Of a stretch of DNA of 64,000 nt, positions 31,727 through 44,737 are shown piece after piece. The notes beneath the pieces are model-generated. The model saw only the letters and a program-made list of their open reading frames with translations. It was not told where the DNA came from and ran no database searches. The position numbers were made by a program, and so were the translations under genes. Every line of letters starts with the position of its first letter. Within the stretch, counting starts at the first letter, position 1. The DNA lies in the NCBI RefSeq assembly GCF_000204055.1, contig NW_006768769.1:259907-323906 (forward strand). The letters are read 5' to 3'. The DNA comes from Melampsora larici-populina 98AG31. Its lineage: Eukaryota > Basidiomycota > Pucciniomycetes > Pucciniales > Melampsoraceae.

Positions 31727-34700
31727 ATGTTACGACCTTCGCCTGCAACAATTCGTCATCACTCACGGTGCTTGACCACTTATACCGGTGGCCATCGTGC
31801 CCTCACTCGCAACCCTACCACGACTGCCAGGCTTAGTGGGCCAATCGCCTCTACCAGGTGGCAGCTCAATGGCTGTCGCATGTTCACACAATCTCATTCG
31901 GTAGCCAATATGCCGCCACCTGGTGGTAGGGGGCCGTCGGGTGGATCCCCGCTTGGTAATATATTTGGTCAACAGGACCGTAAGGCAGGAGACGCATTGA
32001 AAGAATTTGGAATCGACTTGACTCAAAAAGCTCGTGATGGAAAACTTGATCCATGTATCGGCCGTACTGAGGAGATTCGTCGAACGATCCAAATTTTATC
32101 ACGTCGAACCAAGGTAAGCCCAGAACACCATTCATCATTTTTGCTTCCATAAGAACGAGGGGAGAAGTGGCGGTTGATCCTTTTATGATTCGTGCCACAC
32201 TTGTGAATTCAGTCAAATCCAATCCTGATAGGCCCAGCTGGTGTTGGGAAAAGTGGGTTTATTTTCCTTGTATGCGTGACGCTATGTCTATTGACCTGTG
32301 TGTTCATGTCATTTTTTTAGCTGCGATAATGGAAGGTCTTGCTCAAAGGATACTCAACAAAGAAGTGCCCGAAAGTATACAGGATAAGCGAGGTACGTCC
32401 TGCCTTTTTTCCATCTCCAATTGACTGAAAAACTGACTAAGATATGTTCAACGATCATAAGTCATCTCGATCGATCTTGCAACTCTTGTGTCTGGGACTG
32501 CCTTGAGAGGCTCATTTGAGGAAAAATTCAAGGCATTACTCTCCGATATTGAGGTGAGAAACTATAGACAGTGCTATACTTCAGATCCTAAGGAAGAGAC
32601 GGTAACTTATCTGACCAAACTATTCATTGTAGGCGGAAGAAGGCAAGGTTATAGTGTTCATCGATGAGATTCATACTTTACTCAACTTGGGAAAAGCTGA
32701 AGGATCTATCGATGCTGGTGAGTTGTAAAATAACTCGGCTTTTCCCGCAGAAGTATGCTCATCTGTCCTGATTACCACTTAACAGGCAACATGATCAAGC
32801 CAGCTTTAGCGAGAGGTATGCATATTTTGTCTCGGCCATAGGCTTACTGTATTTTCTCAAGGCAATATCTTGATGTTGTTTTTTTGCACGTGGCGAACAG
32901 GTCTTCAACTTGCGGGTAGTACAACTCTTGATGAGTATCGTAGTATTGAAAAAGATCCAGCCTTAGCTCGACGATTTCAATCGGTCTTAGTCAACGAACC
33001 AAGTGTGACTGAGACTGTGAGTATTTTAAGAGGATTGAAACCAAGATATGAAGTGTAAGTGTTTATTTCGAAGACAAAAAAAGCTATTTTTGAAGTTGTT
33101 ATTGATACATTGCCGTGTTCTGCGTCCGTCACAGTCATCATGGTGTCAGTATATCGGATGGTGCTTTGGTCACCGCCGCGGCTTATTCCAACAGAGTCAG
33201 TTAATACTTCTACTTCTGGATCTTATAGGCTATCACTGATACCAACTTAATTTGATTGTATTAGTATCTATCAGGTAAGCATTTCGCCTAATTTCTAAGG
33301 TCATCATCGAATCCGAAAATCTTATTTTCTGCTCATTAAATCATGGGGCAACAGAACGGTTTCTTCCCGATAAGGTAAGCACATTAGCTTTAGTCTCTGG
33401 CAAAGACGTCCAGGTACATTTTACTAACCGTTCTTTTTCTGGACCCAGGCGATAGATTTAGTAGACGAGGCAGCCTCATCACTTAGACTCCTACAAGAGA
33501 GTAAACCCGATCAGTTGGAAAATTTAGAAAGGCAAATCATTACATTACAAATCGAACTTGAATCTTTAAAAAATGATAAAGATGAATTTTCTCTCTCTCG
33601 TGTGGCTAAAATCAAAAAAGAGATAGATGAATTGAAATCTGAAGCCAGCAAACTAACTGAAAAATGGAATGAAGAAAAGGGTAAATTGGATGAAGTCAAG
33701 AATATGAAGATTAGACTTCAATCCGCAACAATGGAATTAGTAGAAGCTCAAAGGTAAGTTTTTTCTAACCCCTAGATCACACAGCTTTATGATGAGGCTA
33801 AAATGCTCTTCAAATACGTTTTCCGCAGATCTCAGAACTACCAACGTGCCTCTGAGTTATCATTTGGTGTGATACCTGAACTAGAACGTAAAATTAAAGA
33901 ATTCGAGACTTTAGAAGACGAAGACGATCATCTTTCAGAATCCGGGGACCCATCTCTCCTTGTATCAAACCGAGTAACTTCTAACGATATAGCAAGAGTA
34001 GTAGCAAAGATGACAGGAATACCAGTTCGAAATCTGATCAAAGGAGAACGTGAAAGGTTGTTGACCATGGAAACTGAACTTCGCCAACGTGTTGTTGGGC
34101 AAGATGAAGCATTACAAGTTATATCTGATTCAGTTCGACTTAGTAGAGCTGGACTTAATCCTACTACTCGCCCCATTGCTAGCTTTTTGTTTTTGGGACC
34201 CACCGGGGTTGGCAAGACCGAATTATGCAAGGCGCTTGCTACATTCTTGTTCGATACACAGAGATCATTGATTCAGATCAAGTAAGTAGATTTACAGTAT
34301 TTCCTGGTGATGATGGAATCTTGCGACTCATCTCGCGCGTCTATTTATCTATGTAGTATGTCCGAGTACAGCGAGAAGCACACTGTATCTCGCTTGATTG
34401 GAGCCGCCCCAGGGTACGTTGGATACGAGGATGCAGTAAGTCCAATTTAAGTTTCCATGATGAATGTTATTAACAGCCTTTAGGTAAATGACTGAAACTG
34501 AATGTGATAATGTTGTGAACTTCGATAGGGACAACTTACTGAGCAAGTGAGAAGGAAGCCATTCAGTTTGATCTTGTTGGATGAATTTGAGAAAGCAAAC
34601 AAAGAAGTAGCCAACATCTTACTTCAAATACTCGACGAAGGAACCTTGACTGATTCGCAAGGAAGAAAAGTGGATTTCCGTAACACTATCATTGGTATGT

Positions 34701-35392
34701 ATTTTTCCCTCTCATACTTTGAGATCTGCGGTCATAACTGGGAAGCTGATTTTTTGCTCTGCTGTTCAGTTCTCACTTCCAATCTTGGTGCAGAGATTTT
34801 GAAACAACCAAAAGCTATTGATCCCAAGACTGGCGAAGTAACAGAAGGAGCCAAAGAAGCCGTAAAGCGTGTAGTGGAAATGAATTATCCACCCGAGTTG
34901 ATTAATCGATTAGATGAACTTGTGGTTTTTAACTCTCTATCAAAGGAATCTATACGACAAATCGTTGAAATCCGATTGAACGAATTACAAGATGTGTTGA
35001 TTGAACGTAGGATCATTCTAGAAATTGATCAAATGGCTAAGGAGTGGTTAGCAGATAAAGGATATGATGCGATTTATGGAGCACGTGCACTTAATCGAAC
35101 TATTGCTAAAGAATTAAGGAAACCTCTGGCGACTGCTTTACTCAATGGTACTGTTCGGTAAGATCTCTTTCTAATTTCATCGAACTGTTTTTTTCTTTGA
35201 ATGAACTTTGAAAGCTAACCCCAATTTATAAAACGATCAAATTATAGGGATATGGATCATGTCCGGATTACATTGAAAGATACCAAAGATCAATTAGAAA
35301 TTGAACAAAAACATTCACCTTATACCACAAGTGATTCACAAGAAAAGGTGAAAGGATTAAAAGAATTGAAAATTGTTGATCCGGAAGATTGA
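31727..35392 (+). CDS. HSP78: mitochondrial ClpB/Hsp100 disaggregase Hsp78 (828 aa)
   Basis: Sixteen exons close in frame to 828 residues (yeast Hsp78 811): 31727-32113, 32213-32252, 32321-32392, 32462-32553, 32633-32717, 32786-32815, 32901-33054, 33135-33195, 33265-33274, 33355-33374, 33449-33753, 33829-34281, 34357-34435, 34529-34694, 34770-35157 and 35248-35392. An arginine/serine-rich presequence of about 60 residues replaces the ClpB N-domain. NBD1 has Walker A GPAGVGKT (136-143) and Walker B VIVFIDE (203-209). The coiled-coil M-domain spans roughly 320-430. NBD2 has Walker A GPTGVGKT (about 541) and Walker B LILLDE (610-615), then sensor LTSN and GARALNR. Hsp78 works with mitochondrial Hsp70 to resolubilise matrix aggregates. 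Two exons are only 10 and 20 bases. An ATG at 31727 is chosen because the frame upstream has none. Confidence 0.97.
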
Positions 35393-36037
35393 GATGACTT
35401 TCAAGAGTTTTTTTCCAAGTGCTCGCATTTAACAGCAGTAGACATTGTCGTTTTGTAAAGTAGATGTAGATGTGTAAAAAATTAAAGAGCACTGTAAATG
35501 CAATGGAATGGCTCGTATCACCACTCAATGATGCTGAAGGTGTTTTGTGCCAAGCACATACCAAATTGTCCAATGTACAATGAGTCACAGGGAATCTGAG
35601 TAATGCTGGGCTCATTATAAGCAAAAAAGTTCAAGTTTTTGCAATACCATAAGTGACAGAAACAATAGAAGAGATATGTCAATGATCTCCAAACAGGTCC
35701 GGATTAGGTGCCATGTGATCACATGATAAGAACATCCACTATTGAAAAGAATGTAACTGATCAATGGCCAAGCCTTGAAATTGGGCAAACAAGTTGCTCT
35801 GTATCTGTTGATCAGGTGTTTATGAGTTCTGAATATGAAGTATGCAGAAGGTGTTTGACCTTGAAAGATGTTTGTATCTAGTAAGACCTCCCCCTAGTGG
35901 CCCTACCTCGCCTTACGGACCGGCTATGAACAACAAGCCGATCTCCAAATTTGCAACTTTTGCGCGTGTGTCCCTTAAGAGAGACTCTCATTCGTATTCT
36001 TTACTGGGTAACAAAAACCATTTTCATATCTCATAAG
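35393..36037. other. intergenic region
   Basis: Between the HSP78 stop and the next start I see only AT-rich 3' sequence and a short GC-richer stretch (about 35880-35990) without a gene. A GTCCCTTAAGAGAGACTC near-palindrome occurs near 35970. Confidence 0.5.
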
Positions 36038-38124
36038 ATGATGCGAGCTATTGAAGTGAAAGGTAAGTTGTTAAACTTCTTTCTCCATACAACTTGACCT
36101 AAACAGATTTCATATGAAGAAAAGTAAGAAAATTGACTTGATAAATGTCTATTACTGGGACTCGTTTGACGGTTTTCTGGGTGGACGAAATCAAAAAAGG
36201 TGGTGTATCTCAACATGCCGATGATTTAGTGATGGTCAGTAATCTTGTACCAAAATATAAGAAGACTTGTATCGACGTTTTAATTCGGTTTTGAACTTTA
36301 GAGTGAGATCGAACGACCTGAAACTAAAGAAGGGGAGGTCCAAGTCAAGGTCAGCTTCGAGATCACCCTTCTCGGATTTCGTTGAGTATCGGTGATAACC
36401 AAAATTACAAAAACGCATGCAAATAGGTGTTAGCATTTGGATTAAACAGAATGGATATCCTTCAACGTCAAGGATGTAAGTCAACCATATTTCAGACCAA
36501 TACCTTTTTTTCTTTAATCCAATAATTTGAAAATGCTTCTTTTACAAACCATAATTAGTATATCCACTTCCACCCGAATATCCAAAAAGTTTGGGTGTAG
36601 AGTTCTCAGGAATTATAGAAAAGAGTAATAGTCAAGATTGGAAACATGGAGAACATGTCTTTGGATTAGCATATGGGGTCAGTTTCTTTTTATTCTTTTT
36701 GATTTGGTAGTGGGCTTGGCTTTTTTTTCGTGAAATCTTTTATGGATGGCTGATCCCAATTGAATGATTTGAAATCTTGAAGGGTGCTTACGCTGAGTAT
36801 ATTTCAGTTGATGCTCGAATGATTGTCAAAAAACCTGAATCTTTGTCTTGGGAAGAAGCAGCTTCAATTCGTGAGCTAAAGAAATTCTATTTTAAAAGTA
36901 TTTTGTTACTCTAAGATAAATGGATGGGTACCTAATAAATTGAAATGTGGTCCTTTGTTTTTCTTTTAGCTGAGAACTGGTTGACTTCTTATCAAGCTCT
37001 TATTTGGATTGGACAATTGAAAAAAGGATCAAAGGTTTTGATCCATGGAGGTGCGAGTGGAATTGGAATTGCTGCCATTCAACTGGCCAAGTGAGGTTAT
37101 CCTTCAAAGCAAGGTTTTCTATCAATGACATCAGATTATTAAAATTGATGCTTGAATGAACTTTGAATATCAGGAGCATTGGCGTGTTAGTTGAGCTTTT
37201 TTCAAATATTTTACCACGAGCTAAAATAGCTGATGATTGTTTGAATACATTCATTCAGAGCCGAGATCTTTACTACAGCTGGAACTGAAGGTATCAAGAT
37301 CTATTTTACTAGTACAAGTTCAAGTATTGATAAAGAGTTTGTTGAATGTTTTTTCGTGTAGAGAAAGTCAATTTTTTAATGTCACTGGGGGCAACTCAAG
37401 CCATGAATTATAAAGAAGTAGACTTTTCTCGTGAAGTAAGTAAAAGTGATCTTTGACTTATTATCTATATGATTTCTCAATTTCTCGTTCTAACACTAAG
37501 AGAGGTTTAATTCTGATTGATGTACAAATTTATAGATTGATTCAGTAACTAAAGGTTCAGGAGTCGATTTTATATTAGATTTAGTTGGTCAATCTTATTG
37601 GAATTCGAATATTAAATCATTATCCAAAGATGGAAAATTAGTTTTACTTGGACTTTTATCTGGTGGAAAAATTCAAACGCCTGTAGAACTTGGACCAATC
37701 CTTTTTAAACGTTTAAAAATTGAAGGTATGTGTTCAAATCGTATGTTTTTCTTACATATTTCATTTTGATCGAAGTCTGATGAAAAACTTGTATGTTTCT
37801 TTAATGATAGGTACCACTTTGAGATCGAGAAGTATTGATTACCAATGTAAGTTACTTAAAGAGTTCTCTGAAGTATATCTTTCTGCCTTGATTGGAACTT
37901 CAGAGGTCAAGAAGACCCTCAAAGTGGTTATCCACAAGGTATTTAGCTTTTGCATGATTTGTCACCACATAATTGAAAATCCATCTTGTATTGTATATTG
38001 ACTGATCTTTTTTACATTATTCTCTTCGTATGTAATTCAGGTATATCCATGGGAAGAGATTGTAAAAGCAACAAAAGAAATGGAAGAATCTAAGAACATT
38101 GGAAAGATTGTTTGCAGGATTTGA
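36038..38124 (+). CDS. PIG3-type NAD(P)H quinone oxidoreductase (334 aa)
   Basis: Thirteen exons close in frame: 36038-36062, 36200-36234, 36302-36349, 36427-36475, 36559-36677, 36783-36870, 36970-37090, 37174-37185, 37259-37290, 37362-37435, 37536-37725, 37811-37938 and 38041-38124. They give 334 residues, against 332 in human TP53I3/PIG3. The N-terminal GroES-like fold has ERPETKEGEVQVKVLAFGLN and MDILQRQG. The Rossmann part has VLIHGGASGIGIAAIQLA (144-161). The C-terminus is YPWEEIVKA.EME.SKNIGKIV. The family is zinc-independent, uses NADPH and reduces quinones. Exon 8 is 12 bases: its acceptor and the GTTAGT donor were chosen because only they restore the frame. Two ATGs stand in tandem at the start. 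Confidence 0.93.
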
Positions 38125-39193
38125 TGAATGAGGAAGATGAAGGGATATACATAGGTAAACTTTGACTTTGTATCTTACTCACAAATTACCGATTTTAATA
38201 GTTTTTGGAGCTTTGTTGTGCGCGAGAAGGGTATTTGGATTATTTGGTGTTTTGAATGTAAGCCAAAAGGTATACTCTGAATGCCTAAGTATACTTTTTT
38301 TTATCAATTGACAGTCTGTTTTTTAACAATTTCAGAATCTCGAACTCCATAAAGTGAGTTACGTCAAGAAACATACAAAACAATAATCACGTATCATGCC
38401 ATCAAATCTCAGGTTTGATCTTACAACCATTCTTGTAAAGTTTGTCCACCCTGACAATTATAAATCCAAGAACTGAGGGGACAAAACCTGACAAAACCTA
38501 GTGAAAATTTACATTGGCCTATGACGGCGCGCAGAATATTCCCGCCACAAATCAGGTTATGGAAACCCGACTTTTTGCTAAGGGGCCAAACTTTGCAAGA
38601 ACGGATTAGTCGTCCAACTTGAGACAAAATTATTCCTTTGAGCCTCATAGACAGCAAGCCAAAACTTTTGTTTAACTTTTCTTCACCAACAACATGTGTT
38701 ACAAAAGAATTCTTGAGCGGGATTTTCAACGCAATCAAATTTTAACTTTCAAAAAATATTTCATTTGTTCAAACTTCAAAGAAGTTTGTCCTCATAAATC
38801 ATTCACACCCGAATGTTGATGAAAAATCTACTATTATAATGAGTGTTTTTTTGGAAAGGGTGAATTGCAAAAATACATTTGAGGTTGTGATGAAATTTTT
38901 CTCGTTATTCGCTTTGATTGGTTTGTGAATTTCTATCTTTGGTGAAGCCAAATCCAATTGATGATGTGACTTTCTTGTTCATACTTGAAGGCCTTTTCTT
39001 CTTTCGTGATCACATGGCAAGGGAATCTTTGAAAATTTGAAATGAACGGGAAAGGTCCGTCACACATAATGCGGATTAGGACCGAGGTGTGTGATCACAA
39101 TCGAGTATCAACTTGAGTGAATTTCGGAGAAATGATTTGGTCGATTTGCAAACTCTTCACAAAATACTTTGAACATTAATCATCTGCATCATC
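38125..39193. other. intergenic, Tag1-like gene upstream region
   Basis: AT-rich sequence with no supported gene. A minus-strand frame at 38421-38738 is open for 105 codons but shows no motif or splice-consistent neighbours. The right end should hold the promoter of the next gene. Confidence 0.5.
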
Positions 39194-41972
39194 ATGAAAA
39201 GTTTTCAAAAATTATTAAAAAATAATAAAATCAACAAAGGAAAACATAAAGCATCCTCATCTGATCAACAACAACAAGCTTCATTATCTGAACCTGATAG
39301 AACTCAGCATTCAGATCTCACCAACACCGACACCGATACCGACACCAATCAAGATATATCAGATGAACTCAATCCTTCATCTGAAGTACTTCAAGGTATC
39401 CCTGAAAACGGCCAATCTTTTCCACAAAGCTCTACACCTGGAAGGAATCGTCAAATTAGCGAAACTCTAAGCTCAATCACCAACGAAAGTCGACCTGCTT
39501 CAAGGGCCTCACGTCTTAGCCATGGTCGAGGTCCTATCATGCCTGATAGTGACGATGAAAGTCTAGATAATCATAATCAACAAGCTCATTCAGAAACCCG
39601 ATTGTTCACGCCCTTTAGGACCAATTCTAATTCTCGATCTCGAATTTACTCTGCTATGAAATCACCAGATGCGGGTACTCAAAGGAGTATCATTTACCGA
39701 TCTACGTCTACTCTTTTGACACATTGTAGCGATGACAGCTCAATAAGAAGACGAGCAGTCTCAAGTAGAACCAAACGATTCTGTGTAGCATTTTCTCTTT
39801 TCACTGTCGCGTTAGCCTTTTTACTCTTTGCAATCGTTCACATTTGGATTGGAAATCTAGTATCACAACAATTAAAATCGACCGACTCACCCTTGGATAT
39901 GATCAAGCGTGGGATTGTGATCTCGAAGGAACCAGACCATGTTGCAATATCTGGGATAGAAGAAAATACTATTACACTATCACTAGCGTTTAGAATGGGT
40001 CTCGATGTACGACAAAGCTTGGGATGGGAACATAAAGATATGAGAGATGCGAATGTCTGGCAGAGGGTCGAAAGTCGCCTGGCCAAGTGGTTTGTGAATA
40101 CATCGCAAAATGCTCGGGTCATCATCTCGAAACCTGTTCAAATCCGACCTCTGTATTACTCGATAGATCAAAACTTCACCAGCCAGCTTGATTTATCTGA
40201 AGACAAGATGATAGAGGTTGATCTACCGCCTTTCGATATGCCTATTGGTTATCCTGTGGAAAAGTCTACAGAAGTGTCTATAGATGAAATTGCAAAGCTG
40301 GTACGGTTCCAGTTACCTATCAAGATCACATCCTCCGAAACCCTCAAGAAGACCTTGATGTCAGCTTGGGAAGACCGTCGCGTGAATCTCGCTATCTCTG
40401 TCGCAGACGTTCATGTTCAAATAGAATATGATCGGTTTCCTTCGATGTTTCACTCGCTGCTACGAAAGCGTGCCAATCATGATATCAAAAGCATTTATAA
40501 GACAGTGACAGTCAACGGTAAGTCTCATCAAACCAATCCTTGCGTCATTCCATCCACTGAATATTGACACTTGTTGCTTGTCATTACATTCAGTTCCCGA
40601 GTTACCCCCAATTCTCGAAAACCCTACTCAGCTTGTTCACATAGACGGATACTCGTTCTTCCCTCTGGCCTCAACTGCTGACCCTGATGATCCAACTCGT
40701 CTAGGAATCCGCGCCACAGCTTCAATTCCTAACCCATTATCACAATCTAGATACTTGTCACATCTTGACTTGAATATGGATGTCCCATGGCAATTTCCAC
40801 TTCAAGTGTTCCTCAAACTTCCCTCAGAATCGGAACCGGAATCAATTGCTCTCTCCAACTCTGACACGACGCTTAGCAAGACGAACGGTGTTCTTATGGC
40901 ATCGGTGATGACTGTACCATTCCGAGTTAACCAAAGCGAAGAACGACTTTCATTGACCATCGAAGGCTCACTTGTCAAACAAATCGAAGATGGCAATGCC
41001 ACCGTTCAGTCATTATCCGGCCCTTTGTCTGAGTTCTTAGACCGTTTCTTGAAAGGTCTTTCGACTAATGTCAGTATTAGATACGACAAAGGTCGCATTG
41101 AGCACGATAACACGGCGCATCTTTCCAATCAACCGGTCTCAATCCATGCCGCCTATCCACAAACACAACTCATACTTGGTGATAATGATGATGATAATAA
41201 GGATCCTCTACCTTCCAATTCACCACCACCTTTTTTGGAGTCCTTGTTGGCTCCTCTGGATGTCTTGCTTCCATTTCCTGGAACCACCGAAACACAAATC
41301 TTACAGAACATTACCATCAAAGATATGAGTTTCAGTTTATCTGGAACTACTATGATTTGTAGTGGACTCGTTCATGGTGTCTTAGCACTACCAGCCGAAA
41401 TGAGTGGCTTATCGGATATGTTGAATATTACTGAAATCTTTCCAGAAGTGATAGTATTTGACGGAGATTTGCCATCTGATGAAGATCATCTGATCGAAGG
41501 AGGTCTTGAAGAGATCACAAGTCGACCAATACTTTTCTTTGATCAACAAATCAATCGATTGTTTTCTTCTAAGCGTTACTTGATCAAAAGAAATGAAGGA
41601 AAAGTCGTCAATCAAAAGGATGATAAAGGACCACCAACACCTGAACCGTATCCAACAAACGCATTTGCGAAACTTGTACCACCCAATTACATTCCATCTC
41701 AATTAATTCAAGAACCATCACCTGATAATCCAACGAAGAATTTAACGATCTTGATTGCAGAATTAAAAGATGTACCATTGACGATCTTACCCGGTCAAGG
41801 AGATGTGTTTAGAAGATATGCAGCTAAATGGTTGTTTAATAGAGGTCAAGAAGGTTTGAAAACTAGTGTACGTGGAGAAAGTGATGCTAGAGCGATTATT
41901 AATGGGTTTGGATCGATTAATTTGACTGGTTTACCGGTTCAAGGAACGTTTTTTGTTGGTGCTAAAACATAA
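39194..41972 (+). CDS. Tag1-like single-pass membrane protein, DUF3712 type (900 aa)
   Basis: Two exons, 39194-40517 and 40594-41972, join in phase 1 to give 900 residues. The first 195 are Ser/Gln/Asp-rich and disordered, with an SRASRLSHGRG segment. One transmembrane helix follows at about 196-219 (FSLFTVALAFLLFAIVHIWI). The rest is a long non-cytosolic region with many N-x-S/T sequons and repeated beta-rich modules. The segment IKDMSFSLSGTT..LPAEMSGL..VIVFDGDLP resembles fungal DUF3712 proteins such as yeast Tag1, a vacuolar membrane protein implicated in terminating autophagy. The C-terminus has FNRGQEGLKTSVRGESDARAI. The role is inferred from that resemblance. A damaged, inverted copy of the C-terminus lies at 44738-45051. 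Confidence 0.75.
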
Positions 41973-43641
41973 AAAAGTCAATTATTTTTATAAGGTTTTT
42001 ATACAAGCAATCTTTATCTTCCTCTTTTCTCTCTTGTTTTCTACTTTGTGTTAAATATATATATACATTTATTCAATTTGTGAAAGTCTCTTGTTTGAAA
42101 TCGAAAAAAAACTTGTTGTACTCAATGATCATCATAATAAAACTATATACTTCAAATAATATTTGTAAATCTCCAAATTTGTACAAAGTTATGTGTATGT
42201 TTGTTGTTCTTTTTCATTTGTTTTTTTTTGTAATTGAATGTATCTCTCTACTCTTTTTTTTTCTTAGTTTCTCTTTTGATTAACTTTTTTTTGTAAATGA
42301 TGATTTTTTTTGTTGACATTTTGTAGGTTTTGAATTTATATCTTTGATTTACATATCTTCAAGGAACTTTTTTGTTAAGAAGGTTATCAGAGGTCTGGTT
42401 GGTTGATACTCATATCAAAGAACTTATCGGTTGAAGAAAACTGTAATGGGTCATTTGAGGCCAAGGCCATTGATGAGATTGACGTCATGCCATTTTCTAA
42501 CACAGATACATGCATTGAACCGCCCGGGACCGTGATGAGTGATTTTCTTTGCTATATGGCAGTCGCACTATTGATGCGTACATTTCGATACATGGTTGAT
42601 TGCCCTTTCACGAGTTTCCATTGAGCTGTTGTTCAATCCACACATGACTGGTATGTATGTAGAATCTAGATACTATCAGATGTTGCTATGATTCTAACCA
42701 CCCAGAGTCTCTCGAGTTGATTTCATTAATCCGATGGATCCAAAATGTACATATGGCCGCGCGAGGGGCTTAGGTTCAAAAGAACTTGGCGAAGTCGTCC
42801 CACAAAATAGAAGCAGATTGTCACACAAAGTTTTGGGGGCGTGGCGGGTTTGGGATTGAGTTGTGCAGTCTACGATAGCTCTTGAGACACACAAGCACCG
42901 TGGGCACACCTTGAGTACATCTCCTAACCCATGGGTTGTATAAGACTCGCGCTGGTTTGTTGAGACGAGGCGGCACGGCACTCTTGATGTGTGTACCATG
43001 TAGTTTTTTGCTTGTTGCAGGGCCTACAGCCATTCCGATATTGCTTGTCGCTCCGGTTTGAAAAAGAAAAAGTGAAACCTAAGTTTTTACCTGTTTTTAC
43101 TCAATAAAACTTCAAACTTGGCTGTAATTCAAGGCAATACAGCCAAATTCCAGGTTTTAGCCGGTTAAAACTTAGGTTTCAAGCTCACAAACTTTTTCTT
43201 TTTCAAACAGGTGTTTTTTGCTTGTTGCAGGGCCTATCTTGATTCCGGAAATGTTTCCACTATCGATATGATGAACTCGAAAAAGATGACGGTTTGTTCC
43301 CAACACCATCATACCTTGGCATTATCAACTTCACTAAAGGGGTCTAATTCAATTTTTGTAGCGCATTACCAAACCACTTCGTATATAAAGCTTCAAAGTC
43401 TTGCTGATTTTACGGAGATTCATTCCTATCTGCCATTCAACCTTTTGACTTCACCTTTACCTCCTTACTTGAATATTACAATTTCGTTGTCACATAATTT
43501 GATAGTCCTTTTCCTTTTTCAGAAACCAATCACTTTAATTTCCGTTCCACACATAATAGATAGTCAAACCTAGTCAAACCTATCTTAATAATCTTTCTTA
43601 ATATTTCCAACTTTCACTAACTCAAAAACAACTCAACAAAC
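41973..43641. other. intergenic, upstream region of secreted protein 3
   Basis: AT-rich 3' sequence to about 42400, then a block (about 42700-43640) that is the first copy of a dispersed duplication shared with 50757-51460. A hairpin element is inserted in it (43056-43208). No gene is seen. Confidence 0.6.
43056..43208. mobile_element. hairpin element inserted in the duplicated upstream region
   Basis: GTTTGAAAAAGAAAAAGT at 43056-43073 is the exact complement of the sequence ending at 43208. A second inverted block, GAAACCTAAGTTTT, continues the pairing inward. The 153 bp can fold almost end to end. On both sides (near 43003 and 43212) stands the same word GTTTTTTGCTTGTTGCAGGG. In the paralogous segment at 51085-51110 it occurs once, in diverged form, and the element is absent. 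Confidence 0.75.
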
Positions 43642-44198
43642 ATGCGTTTCTCATTTGCATTATGTTCTCTTCTTGTTGGAATTATCTCAGCTACACCCAT
43701 TCCACAAACTACTGTCCCGGCCCCTGCTGCTCAAGCTCTAGCTCAAGGAACTGAAGTGGTAGTTATTTCGACTGATGGCGATTCCAAGGGGTATGATTAA
43801 TTTCGATTTGTCTGTTTTTCTTTTTGCACAAATCATGTTTTGCTAATCAAATTTGATTTTTCGATTTAAACTCATTTCTTTGATTTTTTTAGTGAAAAAG
43901 TGACAATAGAATTTAATGCTCAGTGAGTAAAGTTTTACATGATTCCATCCGAGGAGGTATCTAAACCTCAAAAAGAATCAGATTTCTAATCTTCAACTTT
44001 TTTTTCATTTTCTTCAGAGAAATAACTGCAGAGTTCCAACCTGCTGCAGAAACTGATCCTGATCCAGCTGCGCTCTTTGCACAATTATGGAAATTACGTA
44101 GACCAAATGATGATGAACATATGGATGATGCAAAATATGAAGCATATGAAAAGAAAACAGCTGAAGAACCTGATCAACTTGGTAATATTGATGTTTAA
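43642..44198 (+). CDS. small acidic secreted protein 3 (119 aa)
   Basis: Three exons, 43642-43790, 43893-43922 and 44018-44198, close in frame to 119 residues. It has a clear signal peptide (MRFSFALCSLLVGIISA). The mature part has no cysteine and is acidic. It contains QPAAETDPDP and WKLRRPNDDEH, then DDAKYEAYE. Exon 2 is only 30 bases and is conserved in the paralogue at 51463, as are all splice phases. The gene is on a duplicated segment with a TATATAAAG box-like word near 43380. I do not recognise the family. Secreted lineage-specific protein, possible effector by context only. Confidence 0.82.
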
Positions 44199-44737
44199 AA
44201 GGATATATTGAATTTGTTGTGCTATAGATTCTAATCAATTAATTTTAATTTTTTGTACTTTCTTTTTTTTTCAATTTACCTTTTATTTTTTTCAATAATC
44301 TTACATTGGAAAATGTATACCTTGGTGATCATACCTTTGTTTTGTTATTCTCGTCTTTTTCAAGAACATTTGCTGGTTTTGTAGCGTAGTATGTACAATG
44401 TCAATCTCATCACAATCATCTTAGCCCTTGAGACCAGTGGTTTTCTTGAGAAAATGAGTTCTTTCCATTATCCACCAAGCTGGCCTCATAATCTATGATA
44501 GAAAATCACTTTGAAGAAAATGTGTGAATTAAATGTATATCCAAAACATACAAGATACAGAGATTGGTCATTATCAATGGCTCATAATGAATTTGAAAAG
44601 TAGAACGAGATAAAGAAACACACATCCTGTGACAACAATAGCCAATGAATATATATAGATAACTTGTATAACGAAAAAAACAGAGAACACTTGAAAAAGA
44701 TTGTCCGCATCGTAGCGTAAAAGAATTGGTGTTCTTG

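Larger units (their letters stand above)
42700..44198 (+). repeat. dispersed segmental duplication, copy 1
   Basis: This segment matches about 50757-51978. Shared words include GAGGGGCTTAG, AACCCATGGGTTGTAT, GAGGCGGCACGGCACT, ACCTTGGCAT and TATATAAAGCTTCAAAG. The match continues through the three-exon secreted-protein gene. Copy 1 is longer because of the insertion near 43056. Confidence 0.88.

Noticed and set aside
38421..38738. Minus-strand frame of 105 codons
   Set aside because: No motif or neighbouring exon; it lies in ordinary intergenic sequence upstream of the Tag1-like gene.
42403..43033. Short frames on both strands upstream of secreted protein 3
   Set aside because: They fall in the duplicated non-coding segment and are not conserved as frames in the copy at 50757-51460.
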